The notes beneath the pieces are model-generated. The model did no database searches, was not told where the DNA came from, and was given only the letters and a program-made list of their open reading frames with translations. Source: a virus. From it: DNA of 64,000 nt. Location of the stretch: the IMG/VR virus record IMGVR_UViG_3300045125_000119, positions 82,165 through 146,164 of that record; one strand, 5' to 3'. Positions 36,311 through 45,315 of this stretch are shown here, piece after piece; position 1 is the stretch's first letter, and each line of letters opens with the position of its first letter. A program made the translations under genes and the position numbers.

Positions 36311-37530
36311 TGGCCCCTCCGAAAGTTCTCGTTTTCAACTTGGGCCATTGCATCGGCGATGGCTTTTCCGCTCAGGTGTAAGAAGTCTTGCGCCCGTGCG
36401 ACCGGCTGGTACTGTAAGAAGTATTCGACGCCCATTCCGGCGATCTGTCCGAAATCACGAACGTCTTGCTCCATTTCAGCCTTTGCCGATTCCGCCCCTT
36501 CTTTGAGTTGCTTGTAAAGGTCACGAAGTTTCAGAAGCGGAACGACGTTGCCCCCTTGAGCAGCTTCACGAGGAAGTTCACACGGTCGGACACATCGTTG
36601 GCGTACTTCAGATCGTTCAACTTCTTGCGGATGTCTTCGTTGCCCTTGAGCAACCACGCCAATACCGCTTTGGGATTTCGGCAATTCCCAAGGCATTCTA
36701 CATCATGAAGATCGACCTTCAACTTCGGAAACACCGCTGGCATCAGACCGAGTGCTTCGTAGTTTTTGACGTAAGCAATGGGACTCATCGCTTTCGACAA
36801 CCCTGCGGAAAACTCGTTCACGATGCGTTCGGCCGACACACCTTTCAGGTCACGGAACTTCCGAACCGCTTCTACGGTTTGAGCATCGAGCGATTCGAGA
36901 ACGCTCCCGGAACTGAATCGGGAGTGGAACCGAACAAGTCGTGGGATGCGTAACTTGTCCTCACGAAATCTGAGGGCGGCGTCTCCGACCGGTCGAACCA
37001 CGAGGTTCTTGATGTCGTCAAAGCCCTGACCACGTCCCTCTGCGTTAAGGTTGTAGTCCCGGATTTCCTTCGCCTTCAAACTGTAGAACAGAGCGTTGAA
37101 AGTCAGGTCACGCCGAGCGGCATCCCAACCCGGACTGCTGTAAACAACTTTGGTCGGGTGCCGTCCGTCGCCCTTGTCCGGGTCGTAGTATTCGTCCCGG
37201 AAGGTGGCGATTTCGTACTCTTTGCCGTCCATCACGGCAGAAATCACTCCGAAAGACTCGCCCTTCGGGAAGCACTTGATCCCCAGACTTTGTGCTTCCG
37301 GCGAACGAAAGAACTTGGTTCACTTCGTAGGGGAGCGCCTCGGTCGCAAGGTCAACGTCTTTCGGGTCGAACTTGCTGCCGTGATGGAGACTGTGCATGA
37401 AGTCACGCACGACCCCGCCGACGGCGAACAATTCGTGCCCATGTTTCTCAAACAGTTGACTAAGGGTCACAACTGCTTGTGGCATGGGGACTTCGGTCTT
37501 GAGCGAATCGTAAGTGTACTTTGGGGTCAT
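36307..37530 (-). CDS. cca: tRNA nucleotidyltransferase / poly(A) polymerase family (frameshifts)
   Basis: AAGGAGAACCAAAA precedes ATG 37530. The palm has ELFAVGGVVRDFMHSLHHGS (GGxxRD) and KDVDLATEALP (DxD metal site); after a slip near 37240 EIATFRDEYYDPDKGDGRHP and RRDLTFNALFYSLKAKEIRD (RRDFTxNAL) follow, then RPVGDAALRFREDKLRIPRL, which is the nucleotide-specificity helix. A slip near 36550 adds LRDLYKQLKEGAESAKAEME and a helical tail. About 405 residues. Adds CCA to tRNA ends. It stands in one operon with a 2H phosphoesterase. Confidence 0.88.
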
Positions 37531-37667
37531 TTTTGGTTCTCCTTCTCTGGAATAGACGGGGAAATCGCTGCTAGGTTCAACATCTTCTGGCGATTTCCTT
37601 GCTCTGGTTGGATACATACTTGGACGACCGGCTGCGGTCGGTCGCATCCTTTTTGAGAGGGTCCAAC

Positions 37668-37970
37668 ATGAGCAGCAAGAGCAAAATCCAATCACTTCTC
37701 GTCACCCACCTGATGAAGCACGGCCAGATCGAGATTAAATTGCCAGACGGCGTTGTGCTAGAAATAGGCGTAACGCAAGAGGGCAAGGACGGCGAGTTGG
37801 AAGTCAAGGATAATTACTGTTGGGTTATCGCCAGTCGAGAAAAACGTTCTGCCTGTATGGATTCTTATAATATGGGGTTGCGTTTCGAGGACAACGCCGA
37901 TATATTTGTATTTGAAGACCGGTTCACAGACGCTTCGGGCGAAGCGGTTCGCCGACTAGACGTGGTCTGA
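37668..37970 (+). CDS. Hypothetical protein, 100 aa
   Basis: GAGAGGGTCCAAC precedes ATG 37668. Intact. MSSKSKIQSLLVTHLMKHGQ then beta strands IEIKLPDGVVLEIGV and NYCWVIASREKRSA, ending FEDRFTDASGEAVRRLDVV. The stretch before it (37577-37660) has two hairpins, GGAAATCGC/GCGATTTCC and GACCGGC/GTCGGTC, which may be the divergent promoter region. No family. Confidence 0.6.
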   Translation: MSSKSKIQSLLVTHLMKHGQIEIKLPDGVVLEIGVTQEGKDGELEVKDNYCWVIASREKRSACMDSYNMGLRFEDNADIFVFEDRFTDASGEAVRRLDVV

Positions 37971-38309
37971 TCGGCAATATAAATTGCCCAAAGTGGATAT
38001 GTGAGACAGTTCGCCCTTGTTCGAGAGATATAATTCACAGGTGCCCACGGCAGTATTGTTGTCGATGGGCACCGCAAACTCGGCCCACAGGATAAAGCCT
38101 TCGGGAACGATGTGGAATCTGGACACTGTAATTTGTGTGCCCTTGTGTTTCACTTCGCTATCAGAAAGTATGGCAAACGAGTTGATCCGATCACGGACGG
38201 TTTGCAAGGTGAACGCCATGAATTTCGACCGGTCGAGGAACTTCGTCCAGTTTGCGATCAACAATTCTTCCAATTTTCCCTCTTCGAGAACGTCTCTCAT
38301 TGTTTCCAT
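37956..38309 (-). CDS. Hypothetical protein, 117 aa
   Basis: Intact. METMRDVLEEGKLEELLIAN and WTKFLDRSKFMAFTLQTVRD are helical, followed by strands ITVSRFHIVPEGFILWAEFA and GTCELYLSNKGELSHISTLG. Convergent with 37668-37970 (15-base overlap). Compact alpha+beta fold, not recognised. Confidence 0.6.
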   Translation of the reverse strand: METMRDVLEEGKLEELLIANWTKFLDRSKFMAFTLQTVRDRINSFAILSDSEVKHKGTQITVSRFHIVPEGFILWAEFAVPIDNNTAVGTCELYLSNKGELSHISTLGNLYCRSDHV

Positions 38310-38320
38310 AAGGATGCACC

Positions 38321-38575
38321 ATGAAAAAGCCTGATACCCTTCTAAGGGAGTATGTCCAGCGTCTTTCTGACGACAACCTGAAGTGGGTCACGGGTCGTTT
38401 GACCCAAAGACTTACTGGAGACATCCCAGAGGCATTGGATTTCTTTTCCGCTGCCCACGACGTAGACCGCTGGTTCGCCTCGGCCAAGTCGTGCTGGGAA
38501 CTGTTTGACATGGTTGATTTGATGCAACGCTATACCGACAAAGAATACGCCAAACGATTCGGCGAAGCGGCGTAA
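38321..38575 (+). CDS. Hypothetical helical protein, 84 aa
   Basis: Intact. MKKPDTLLREYVQRLSDDNL and LTGDIPEALDFFSAAHDVDR; all-helical, charged. Divergent from 37956-38309 with only 11 bases between the starts, so promoters would have to lie inside the genes. No family recognised. Confidence 0.55.
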   Translation: MKKPDTLLREYVQRLSDDNLKWVTGRLTQRLTGDIPEALDFFSAAHDVDRWFASAKSCWELFDMVDLMQRYTDKEYAKRFGEAA

Positions 38576-38617
38576 TCAAGCTTGCAATTTGTTTATTTTT
38601 AGCTACCCTGGAGGCTA

Positions 38618-40675
38618 ATGACCAAACCCAAGGAAAGTGAAATGCCGCCGATCATCAAACTGGAAGATCAGCCCGTTTGTGTTGCGACGAGCGAATACCC
38701 TTATGCGAAGTGGAAGTACGAAAAGTTCAACCCTCCTCAAAGTCAGGTGTTCGAGCGTTACGACAAAGACAACAACGGGCTGATTGCCGCCATGACATCG
38801 GCTGGCAAGACCACTATTGCCGAGATGTTCTTGAGTCACGAAATCCGTGTCCGTGGCGGCAAAGGCATGTTCCTTGCGCCGCTCCGGGCACTCGCTCAAG
38901 AAAAGATTGATGAGTGGACCGACAAGGACTACCATTTTGCCGACAGGAAAATCTCAATTTGCACGGGCGACTACCGTCTCACCAAAGACCGTGCAAAAGA
39001 ATTGAAGCGAAGCCGACCTCATCATTATGAGTACGGAAATGCTCAATCACCGTAGTCGCAATTACAAGGCCGAACAGAACGAGTGGCTCAAGGACGTTGG
39101 CACACTCGTCATTGACGAAAGTCACCTGCTCACCGTTCCCGGTCGGGGCGATCACCTCGAAGTCGGGCTGATGAAGTTCACCGAAATCAACCCCAACGCT
39201 CGTCTCGTGTTGCTCAGTGCCACGATGCCGAACGTCGAGGAAATTGCCGAGTGGGTTTCTTACGCCTTGACCAAAAAAGACACCTTCTGTCTCAGAAGTA
39301 AATATCGGCCGTGCCCGCTCAACACCCACTACGAGTCGTATTACGACGGGTATCGCAAATACGACGATATCGAGGGTGAAAAGGTGTCCAAGGCTTTGGA
39401 TATCATCGAATATTACGATCAGGACAAATTCCTCGTATTTGCTCATACCAAGCGAACCGGGGAACTGATGAAGCAGGCTTGTAAACTTGCCGGGATTCCG
39501 TGCGAGTTTCACAACGCCAACTTGGAGAAGAAAGACCGCATCGCACTCGAACAGAAGTTCCGTACAGACCCCAAACTTCGGGTCATTGTGGCTACGCCGA
39601 CGTTGGCTTGGGGGCTTAACATGCCCCGCCCGCCGGGTCATCATCCTCGGAGTCCACCGTGGACTTGAGGAAGTCGAAACCTACAACATCACTCAGATGA
39701 TCGGTCGCTCCGGGCGGGTCGGCCTGGACCCGCAGGGCGATGCGTATATCCTCTTGCCTGAGAGCAAGATGGACATTCACAAGAATCGCCTGAAAGTCCC
39801 ACCAAGGATCGAGAGCCAGTTGCTTTCAAAAGAGGCGATCACCACAAGGTCTTGGCCTTCCATTTGGTCAGCGAGATTCACCACGGATACATCAAGACCA
39901 ACGACGACGTTCACAACTGGTACAAGCGGTCCTTGGCCTCGTTCCAAAACAAGGCTCTGGACGATACTGTTGTTGACAAGAACGATGGACTTGTTGAAGA
40001 AGGTGGGGGCCATTTGGGAAGAAAACAGCGAGTACAGTGCCACCACGGTCGGGCAAGTAGCCAGCATGTTCTATTTCAGTCCGTTTGATGTGAGTGATTT
40101 GAAGAAGAACTTCAACGACTTGTTCGCCAACAAGAATCAAGACAACGATTACTGGCTTTCGATGGCCCTCGGTAATATCGACGGTCAGCGTATGAACATC
40201 GTGTCTAAAGCGGAAAAGGACGAGATGTCCATGTACCACACGAAGGTGCGTGAACTTCTCGGCACGAGGTTCTACAACGATGCGGCCGTCAAAGCGGGTT
40301 TCTGTTATTTCCAACTTTTGAACGGGAACAACAGCGGCGTCCTTTCCGCCATGCAGAGAAACCTTCCAGTTCGATTACAACCGGTTGTCTCAGGTTCTAA
40401 TTGCGTTGGATTCAATGGGCTGTAAGTGGAATAAGTCTGCGTGGTTCAGAGGCATCGAGCAGAGAATCGCTCACGGCGTTCCGATGTATTTGATCGACCT
40501 GTGTCGAGTCGGAAATATTGGAAAGGCTCGTGCCAGGAAACTCTACGACAACGACATCAAAACGGTGTCCGAGTTGGCCGATCTGGACCCGGCGAAGGCG
40601 AAGAAGCTGCTCAACATGAAAGACGATGCTGTAAACGCTATTCTGTCCGAAGCGAAGCAGCTTGATTTAGCTTGG
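38618..40675 (+). CDS. Superfamily 2 helicase, Ski2/Hel308-like (frameshifts)
   Basis: CTGGAGGCTA precedes the ATG. Motifs in order: FNPPQSQVFERYDKDNNGLI (Q-like), AAMTSAGKTTIAEM (I), MFLAPLRALAQEKIDEW (Ia), slip near 39000, LVIDESHLL (II, DESH), VLLSATMPN (III), FLVFAHTKRTGEL (IV), RVIVATPTLAWGLNMP (V), slip near 39625, TYNITQMIGRSGRVGLDPQG (VI, QMxGRxGR). A winged helix and ratchet region follow, and a C-terminal helix-hairpin-helix (LCRVGNIGKARARKLYDNDI). About 690 residues. It should unwind forked or D-loop DNA, or RNA, in recombination repair. The stop is blurred near 40675. Confidence 0.85.
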
Positions 40676-41482
40676 ATAAGTGCCTGCCTGATTTGTGCAG
40701 TTTTGGCACTGGTTGCAGTTGGTGCCGGGCGGTTGGCGAAAAGTGGCTTCGCCGTCGGTGAGGTAGATGTCCGAATACCCAGCCGCCTGATTAGCCATCC
40801 ATTTTTCTGGGACGTAAATCTGGTGCATGGGCTGGAGTCCGGCCCATGCCTTGTCAATGTGTTCGTTGCTACTTTTGAATATATCGTAAAGTGTCTTGAT
40901 GTAGCTGCCACGCACCCAATAAGCGTGGGTGCGGTGACAGTTTGTGGCTTTGAACACTTCTCCGACCGGAACCGGCTGGCTCATATGTTGCCCGCCCAAG
41001 AACAGAGCGTGCCAGTTCTGCGGCACAGCGGATAGGAACTTCTCAAGGCGTTTTTTGAAGTCGTTCGGGAACACGCAATCGTCTTCGTAAACGCCCACAC
41101 ATTTCACCCCGTTTTGTATGCACTCTTCGAGGACTTTCATGTGGCTCAACTTGCACCCGTATGCGCCTGGGCCACCGTTGAATGATGCCGGAACCTCGAT
41201 ATTTTTGCCCTCAACGGCCTGAAATACGTTGATTCTGAATCCCGTTTTCTTCGCCTCTTTGACGAACTCTTTTAGCCGATCCGTCCGACGTTTCAAGTTG
41301 ATGACGTAGTGTCGTTCCGGCCTAGTCGGGGCGTCTGTTTCGCTTTGAAGAACGGACGCCATTTGTGAGTACGCTTCCGTTCTCTCGGAATCCTCGACCC
41401 AGAGAGTTTTGTACCTCTCGTCGTTGTGCCAAAGCCAACACAGTCTGCAATTTTCGGTATCGCACTCACACGGTCTTGGCAT
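40667..41482 (-). CDS. Glycosyltransferase family 25-like (LPS-type)
   Basis: Intact, 271 residues. Core HYVINLKRRTDRLKEFVKEA, AVEGKNIE, PGAYGCKLSHMKVLEECIQN, VGVYEDDCVFPNDF with ED-D as the DxD-like metal site, and ALFLGGQHM. This order is the GT25 pattern. Unusual cysteine clusters at both ends (CECDTENCRLCW and CNQCQNC) suggest bound metal. GT25 enzymes transfer hexoses to lipopolysaccharide or collagen-like acceptors. Convergent with the helicase. Confidence 0.82.
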   Translation of the reverse strand: MPRPCECDTENCRLCWLWHNDERYKTLWVEDSERTEAYSQMASVLQSETDAPTRPERHYVINLKRRTDRLKEFVKEAKKTGFRINVFQAVEGKNIEVPASFNGGPGAYGCKLSHMKVLEECIQNGVKCVGVYEDDCVFPNDFKKRLEKFLSAVPQNWHALFLGGQHMSQPVPVGEVFKATNCHRTHAYWVRGSYIKTLYDIFKSSNEHIDKAWAGLQPMHQIYVPEKWMANQAAGYSDIYLTDGEATFRQPPGTNCNQCQNCTNQAGTYPS

Positions 41483-41483
41483 G

Positions 41484-41751
41484 TTACTCCGTTATCAGGA
41501 ATTTCGAGTTGCTGTAAGCGGCCGATATCAGATTGCCCATCATGAAAAACGGCTCTGTGTTCGCCGGAACGCCTTTTGTTTTAGTTACTGATCCAAGCCG
41601 GTTTTCTTCGAGAACCCAAGTTTCCAGGCCGTTCTCTTTGTAAAGTCTGAAGAAGCATGTGCCGTCGTCCACGCTTTGCCAAAAGCCCCGCTCCATATGA
41701 GCGGAACTGTTTTTATCGGGTAATTGGTGAGGCTCAGGTACAAACCTTTCA
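41484..41751 (-). CDS. Hypothetical protein, about 88 aa (one frameshift)
   Basis: GAGAGGTAAAGAAA precedes ATG 41751. MKGLYLSLTNYPIKTVPLI, slip near 41700, then MERGFWQSVDDGTCFFRLYK and ETWVLEENRLGSVTKTKGVP, ending NSKFLITE. Beta-rich. It ends one base from the GT25 start, so it heads the same operon. No family. Confidence 0.5.
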
Positions 41752-41757
41752 TTTTCT

Positions 41758-42110
41758 TTACCTCTCCCGTCTCGACAATCTTTTTTCAACGAGGAGGAAG
41801 GATGTAGCACAAATGGTTATCGCTACATCCCCAGGATTGCCAACTCCGTCGGGGTAAGTGCAAGCACAAACTCCTGTGCAGTCATCTGAGACTAAATGCC
41901 AACTGCCGAGTTTGCCGTCCCAAGAATAAGTGCAACTTCCACAACCCCTCCACCACCGCCGCCACCACTACTGCTGCAACAATTGCAACAATTCGCCCAA
42001 CAGTCAGTTCCACCGGCTGCGAGCGCACTGACCATTTGCGATTTAGTTTGTTTTAGCCTTTGACGCACTCGTGCTGCGAGTACGTCACGATTGACTTTTA
42101 CGATTGGCAT
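41758..42110 (-). CDS. Cys-rich, polyglycine-linked small protein (one frameshift)
   Basis: MPIVKVNRDVLAARVRQRLK is a basic helix, followed by DCWANCCNCCSSSGGGGGGG; after a slip at the Gly run near 41950 the frame reads CGSCTYSWDGKLGSWHLVSD then DCTGVCACTYPDGVGNPGDV and AITICATSFLLVEKRL. The W-D-G-x(3-4)-W...C...C-x-C pattern looks like a repeat unit of a secreted or virion Cys-stabilised domain. About 117 residues. Start overlaps the preceding stop as TAATG. Confidence 0.55.
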
Positions 42111-42375
42111 TATCGGTTAGTCTCATCCCCAAAGAATCCTTCCGGGTATTCTATCTTTACATTCCCTTTGGCGGCGGGTTTGCCCTTTTCGTCTTCGACC
42201 CACCACCGTACTTGTTGAACTTCAATACCCAACTCGTCCATGTGACATCGGTCGTTCGGGAACACCGGAAGGTGATATTCCTTCCTTCGACCAGTACGGC
42301 CACTTTGCACTGACCACGGGTATGGTCGTAAAGCAGACAGTTTTTGCACAGCGGTTCGATATCTTTCTTTTTCAT
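42110..42375 (-). CDS. Small Cys-containing protein (one frameshift)
   Basis: MKKKDIEPLCKNCLLYDHTR then GQCKVAVLVEGRNITF, slip near 42250, PVFPNDRCHMDELGIEVQQV and KGNVKIEYPEGFFGDETNR. The CxxC, C and PNDxC spacing suggests one metal or Fe-S site. About 88 residues. No named family. Confidence 0.55.
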
Positions 42376-42440
42376 TTCGTATTTCCTTCACAGTATTCTA
42401 CCGGTATAATCATACCCATTCTCCCTTTTAGGAGTTTCCG

Positions 42441-43067
42441 ATGCAGGTTATCGGTATCGCCGGACAATTGGGTAATGGCAAAGACGTGCTGGCCGACTAT
42501 TTGGTCGAACGACTAAATTCGGTCGATCCCGGCTGGAATCGCAGTGCTTTTGCGAACGCCGTTAAGGATATATTCTGTAGTTCTTTTGGCGTGGACCGCC
42601 AGTTCATCGAAGATTGGAAACGCAATCCAGAACCCCCAGAAGGGTTCTTGAAAAATATTCGCCAAAGCCTTCAGTTCATTGGCGACGGGTTCCGGCAGAT
42701 CAGGGGCAACATCTGGATCGAAATTGCCCTAAGAGATGAATCCAAAAAGCTTATCATTTCCGATTCGAGGTACATTAACGAAGCCAAGGCGGTCAGAGCC
42801 AAAGGCGGGGTGATGGTCGTGCTGTATCGGCCGGGTTTCATGAACGACGATCCGAACCCTTCCGAAGCTCAAATCAAGCCGATTGTCGAGTGGTGCAATA
42901 ATCACCTTGAGGATGGGCCGATTTTTTCTCAAGTCGGGTCCGATTTTCCAAGCGATTTGCAATATTACGACCTGTTTATCAGGAACGACGGCACCATCGA
43001 ACAAATGTACGAAAAGATCGACAGGATCGTGGTGCCGTATTTGAAAGAGAAGTTCAGTCGGGTTTGA
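42441..43067 (+). CDS. Deoxynucleoside monophosphate kinase, T4 gene 1 type
   Basis: Intact, 208 residues; TTAGGAGTTTCCG precedes the ATG. MQVIGIAGQLGNGKDVLADY is the P-loop with Asp after GK (GxxxxGKD), characteristic of the phage dNMP kinases; DGFRQIRGNIWIEIALRDES and KLIISDSRYINEAKAVRAKG are the substrate and Walker B regions. It phosphorylates dNMPs (in T4: dGMP, dTMP, hydroxymethyl-dCMP) and so follows dCMP deaminase and ThyX in the pathway. Confidence 0.88.
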   Translation: MQVIGIAGQLGNGKDVLADYLVERLNSVDPGWNRSAFANAVKDIFCSSFGVDRQFIEDWKRNPEPPEGFLKNIRQSLQFIGDGFRQIRGNIWIEIALRDESKKLIISDSRYINEAKAVRAKGGVMVVLYRPGFMNDDPNPSEAQIKPIVEWCNNHLEDGPIFSQVGSDFPSDLQYYDLFIRNDGTIEQMYEKIDRIVVPYLKEKFSRV

Positions 43068-43251
43068 TTTCAATTACGATGGTCGGCCGGATTACTGATA
43101 TTTCCATGACCGTTTCTTTTCCGGCCAATCCCCAAGTAAGTTGGCCCAGGTCCGGGTGCCAGCCCCGGACCCATCGCCGAACGAATCGGTAGCAGCCTTT
43201 TTCGCTTATAATATGCTCGTCAAGAATTTCGATGTCATTCGGCTTGTCCAT
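43054..43251 (-). CDS. Small hypothetical protein, 65 aa
   Basis: MDKPNDIEILDEHIISEKGC and YRFVRRWVRGWHPDLGQLTW; beta-rich, ends with IVIEIKPD. The ATG overlaps the end of the upstream nuclease region (TTTAATGG). It could also be the frameshifted C-terminus of that protein. Confidence 0.45.
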   Translation of the reverse strand: MDKPNDIEILDEHIISEKGCYRFVRRWVRGWHPDLGQLTWGLAGKETVMEISVIRPTIVIEIKPD

Positions 43252-43916
43252 TAAAGCCTCGAACTCTTTGCTTGAGTTTTCCAATTCCGACCTCAGTTAT
43301 CACCACAAAATCCCAACCACGGGCTTCGCAGTGTTGTTGGCACGCCGTCCATTTGGCCTGATTAACTGCCAGATGAGTTTGGTTTGCCGGTTTAATCTCC
43401 CAAATTTCAACATGGCCGTCATCAAATACTATGCTCAGGTCCGGGTTGTATTCGTGTACGTCGCCGTTAATCGAGTATTTTATAGCAAATGGCTCGACAT
43501 CATATTTAATCACTTCCGGCATCTGTTCCAGACACTCGTAAACCTCGCACTCTTTTCCAGAGCGGTAGTGCATTTCTCTGCCGCCATTTTTGTTTGACAC
43601 CAAATATCCTTCACGGAATTTCGGTCGTCTAGCTTTTAGCTTGCCGTCCTTCCCCGACTGATCCTTCCAGATCATTGCTTTCATTTGGCCGCACTTCGGC
43701 ACCGTTTCAGAGGGGTGCTTGGCCTTGAAGTGCATACGAATGTCCCGAACGGGGGCACCGCAGCGGGCGAGGGGGACAAATGACGAATTCTCGACCTTCG
43801 TCGTGCGTTTCGACTATGTGAGTTTTGAACTCCTCGAATTCGGTAAATTGAACCCCGCAGACGAAGCACTGAAACTTCTGCTTGCCGTCGTCTTTGGGAA
43901 ATGGAAAGTTACTCAT
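43235..43916 (-). CDS. Zinc-finger plus TnsA-like nuclease (one frameshift)
   Basis: MSNFPFPKDDGKQKFQCFVC starts a C2H2 finger (CFVCGVQF...HIVETH); a slip near 43770 leads to a second one (CGAPVRDIRMHFKAKHP). Then RSGKECEVYECLEQMPEVIK, FAIKYSINGDVHEYNPDLSI and DGHVEIWEIKPANQTHLAVN: E near the front, PD, and E-x-K are the TnsA/PD-(D/E)XK catalytic set. The order V-x-Y-x-EP, YxPDL, EIKP is like T4 gp4-type head completion nucleases. About 225 residues. Zinc-finger fusion to this nuclease is notable. Confidence 0.7.
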
Positions 43917-44309
43917 TTGTTTTTCTTCTTCTTGGTCGGCTTTTTCTTCCTCTTCATCAATTCATCGACCGCCATATCACGGTCGAGTAATTCAAGACCC
44001 GGTAAGTCCTTGGAGCCGAACATAGTTTCGATACGCTGTCCTAGCAGCGATTGCATGAGGTTGAGGGCAACTGAACTTGGCGTCGTCTTTCCAGTTCGGG
44101 TGCATGTCGTCGTCGTTGCTCTTGAGTTTGGCAAAGACAAGACGGCTCTCTTCGGGGGCACCGAAGAGTTCGTCCCCACGTCGAAAGAACATAATGCACT
44201 GGTTCCCGTCCAAGTGGTCCCCGATGGAGTTCCGTTCGTCTTCCAAGGCGACGTACTGGTCCCATCTGTCCATAAGTAGCCGGAAGCTGCTGAAGCCGGG
44301 TGAAATCAT
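43913..44309 (-). CDS. Hypothetical protein with poly-Lys tail (one frameshift)
   Basis: MISPGFSSFRLLMDRWDQYV and GDHLDGNQCIMFFRRGDELF, slip near 44060, then LNLMQSLLGQRIETMFGSKD and DMAVDELMKRKKKPTKKKK. About 132 residues. The ATGA overlap with the nuclease gene points to a shared operon. No family. Confidence 0.5.
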
Positions 44310-44316
44310 TTGGCTC

Positions 44317-44323
44317 CTAAATA
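44317..44323 (+). promoter_or_regulatory. CTAAATA motif ahead of a virion-like gene
   Basis: CTAAATA also lies at 6266, 49226 and 62120 (plus) and at 48900-48906 (minus), each ahead of a small virion-like or membrane gene. T4 late promoters have TATAAATA. Confidence 0.35.
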
Positions 44324-44326
44324 TCA

Positions 44327-44845
44327 TTGTCCGATGTTTATATACGTCATATGCGGGCTAATTTATCAGGCTTCAAACGGTTCGTATTTGAAGAAATGGA
44401 CCCTTCTATGGATAAGAAGGTGAGCGGTTCTTCTGCGCCCACCGATGCGGGCAAAATGGATTATTTCGGTGGCCTCGGCGACGAGATGGGAATGGAGTGG
44501 CAAGACATCGTTACGGCTCTCGAAGGCGAGCCGTGGGTTTCTACCCATTTCGGACTCGGCGAGACGCTTTACAAACGATCCGCTTGGAAGATCGTCCCCG
44601 GAACGCTCACCAAGAACGGTGCCGCAATTCGGCTGGTGCCACAGGCCGGGGATCGAAGCTACAAAGGGACGAAGGACGGGACGATGCTCAATAAGGGCAA
44701 ACCCGACAGTCGTCAGTATTGGCTGGACCGCCAAGGACTTATTGATTTCCTCACCAAAGGTTGGACCCCGGCCGTGCAAGCGGCTCAGGGCGGCGGTGCG
44801 GCCGGAGCAGCAGGAGGAGGCGCGGGAGCGCACGCCGATGATGTG
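44327..44845 (+). CDS. Hypothetical protein with capsid-leader-like start and Gly/Ala tail
   Basis: A TTG at 44327 or ATG at 44351 (MRANLSGFKRFVFEEMDPSM) starts the frame. FGGLGDEMGMEWQDIVTALE, LYKRSAWKIVPGTLTKNGAA and DSRQYWLDRQGLIDFLTKGW follow, then a low-complexity Gly/Ala tail. The frame then runs without a stop into the next gene start at 44846, so the real stop is probably lost. About 170 residues. FKRFVFEE resembles the leader seen at 49238 and 62158. Confidence 0.55.
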
Positions 44846-45050
44846 ATGAATTTCAAGGAATGGCTAAAAATACAAGAGGTCGGGACCCGGAACAAACGCA
44901 ATAGCCGTATTTTCTCGGCGTTTGTTCGATGAACCCGTTCGACGTGCAACTCACGACGAGTTTATCCTTGGCGGTCAAATTCAAAACAAAAAAGACAAAA
45001 AGGCCAGTCGCAGGCAACGATTGGGAAGGGCAGATAGTTTCTTGACTTGA
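44846..45050 (+). CDS. Small basic protein with capsid-leader-like start (one frameshift)
   Basis: MNFKEWLKIQEVGT, slip near 44890, AIAVFSRRLFDEPVRRATHD then EFILGGQIQNKKDKKASRRQ, ending GRADSFLT. About 67 residues. The leader FKEWLKIQE fits the short N-terminal motif shared by several genes here. Basic tail suits a DNA-packed head protein; inference. Confidence 0.45.
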
Positions 45051-45101
45051 CCCCGATATTTGATTTCTTTACTATACTCCTGTGTTGAACAGGAGTTTTT
45101 T
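45047..45101 (+). promoter_or_regulatory. Sigma-70-type promoter followed by a hairpin that holds the next ribosome site
   Basis: TTGACC (45047), 17 bases, TACTAT (45070). Directly after, CTCCTGT-gttga-ACAGGAG forms a 7-bp stem (45077-45095) followed by six T. The 3' arm contains the AGGAG ribosome site of the GTG gene at 45103, so the hairpin may act as terminator for upstream genes or hide the ribosome site. Confidence 0.55.
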
Positions 45102-45102
45102 C

Positions 45103-45315
45103 GTGTACAACCCGTGGGTCGTTCGTGGTCAAATGAGGCGTATAGCCCAATTCTTGGGGCGGTTCATCGGTTTGGATTACCGTGAATACGTCAGGACTCT
45201 GTGCGAGGAAGTGTGCAAGCACCCAGATTGGCGGCACGATTATTTTGTCATCTTGATCGACAACGACAGTCAGAGTTTGATACGGAAAATAGAAATCAGA
45301 GAGCAAGAACTATAA
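45103..45315 (+). CDS. Hypothetical protein, 70 aa, GTG start
   Basis: VYNPWVVRGQMRRIAQFLGR then LDYREYVRTLCEEVCKHPDW and DYFVILIDNDSQSLIRKIEI. AGGAG lies 7 bases before GTG 45103. The TAA overlaps the ThyX start (TAATG), so the two are coupled. No family. Confidence 0.6.
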   Translation: MYNPWVVRGQMRRIAQFLGRFIGLDYREYVRTLCEEVCKHPDWRHDYFVILIDNDSQSLIRKIEIREQEL

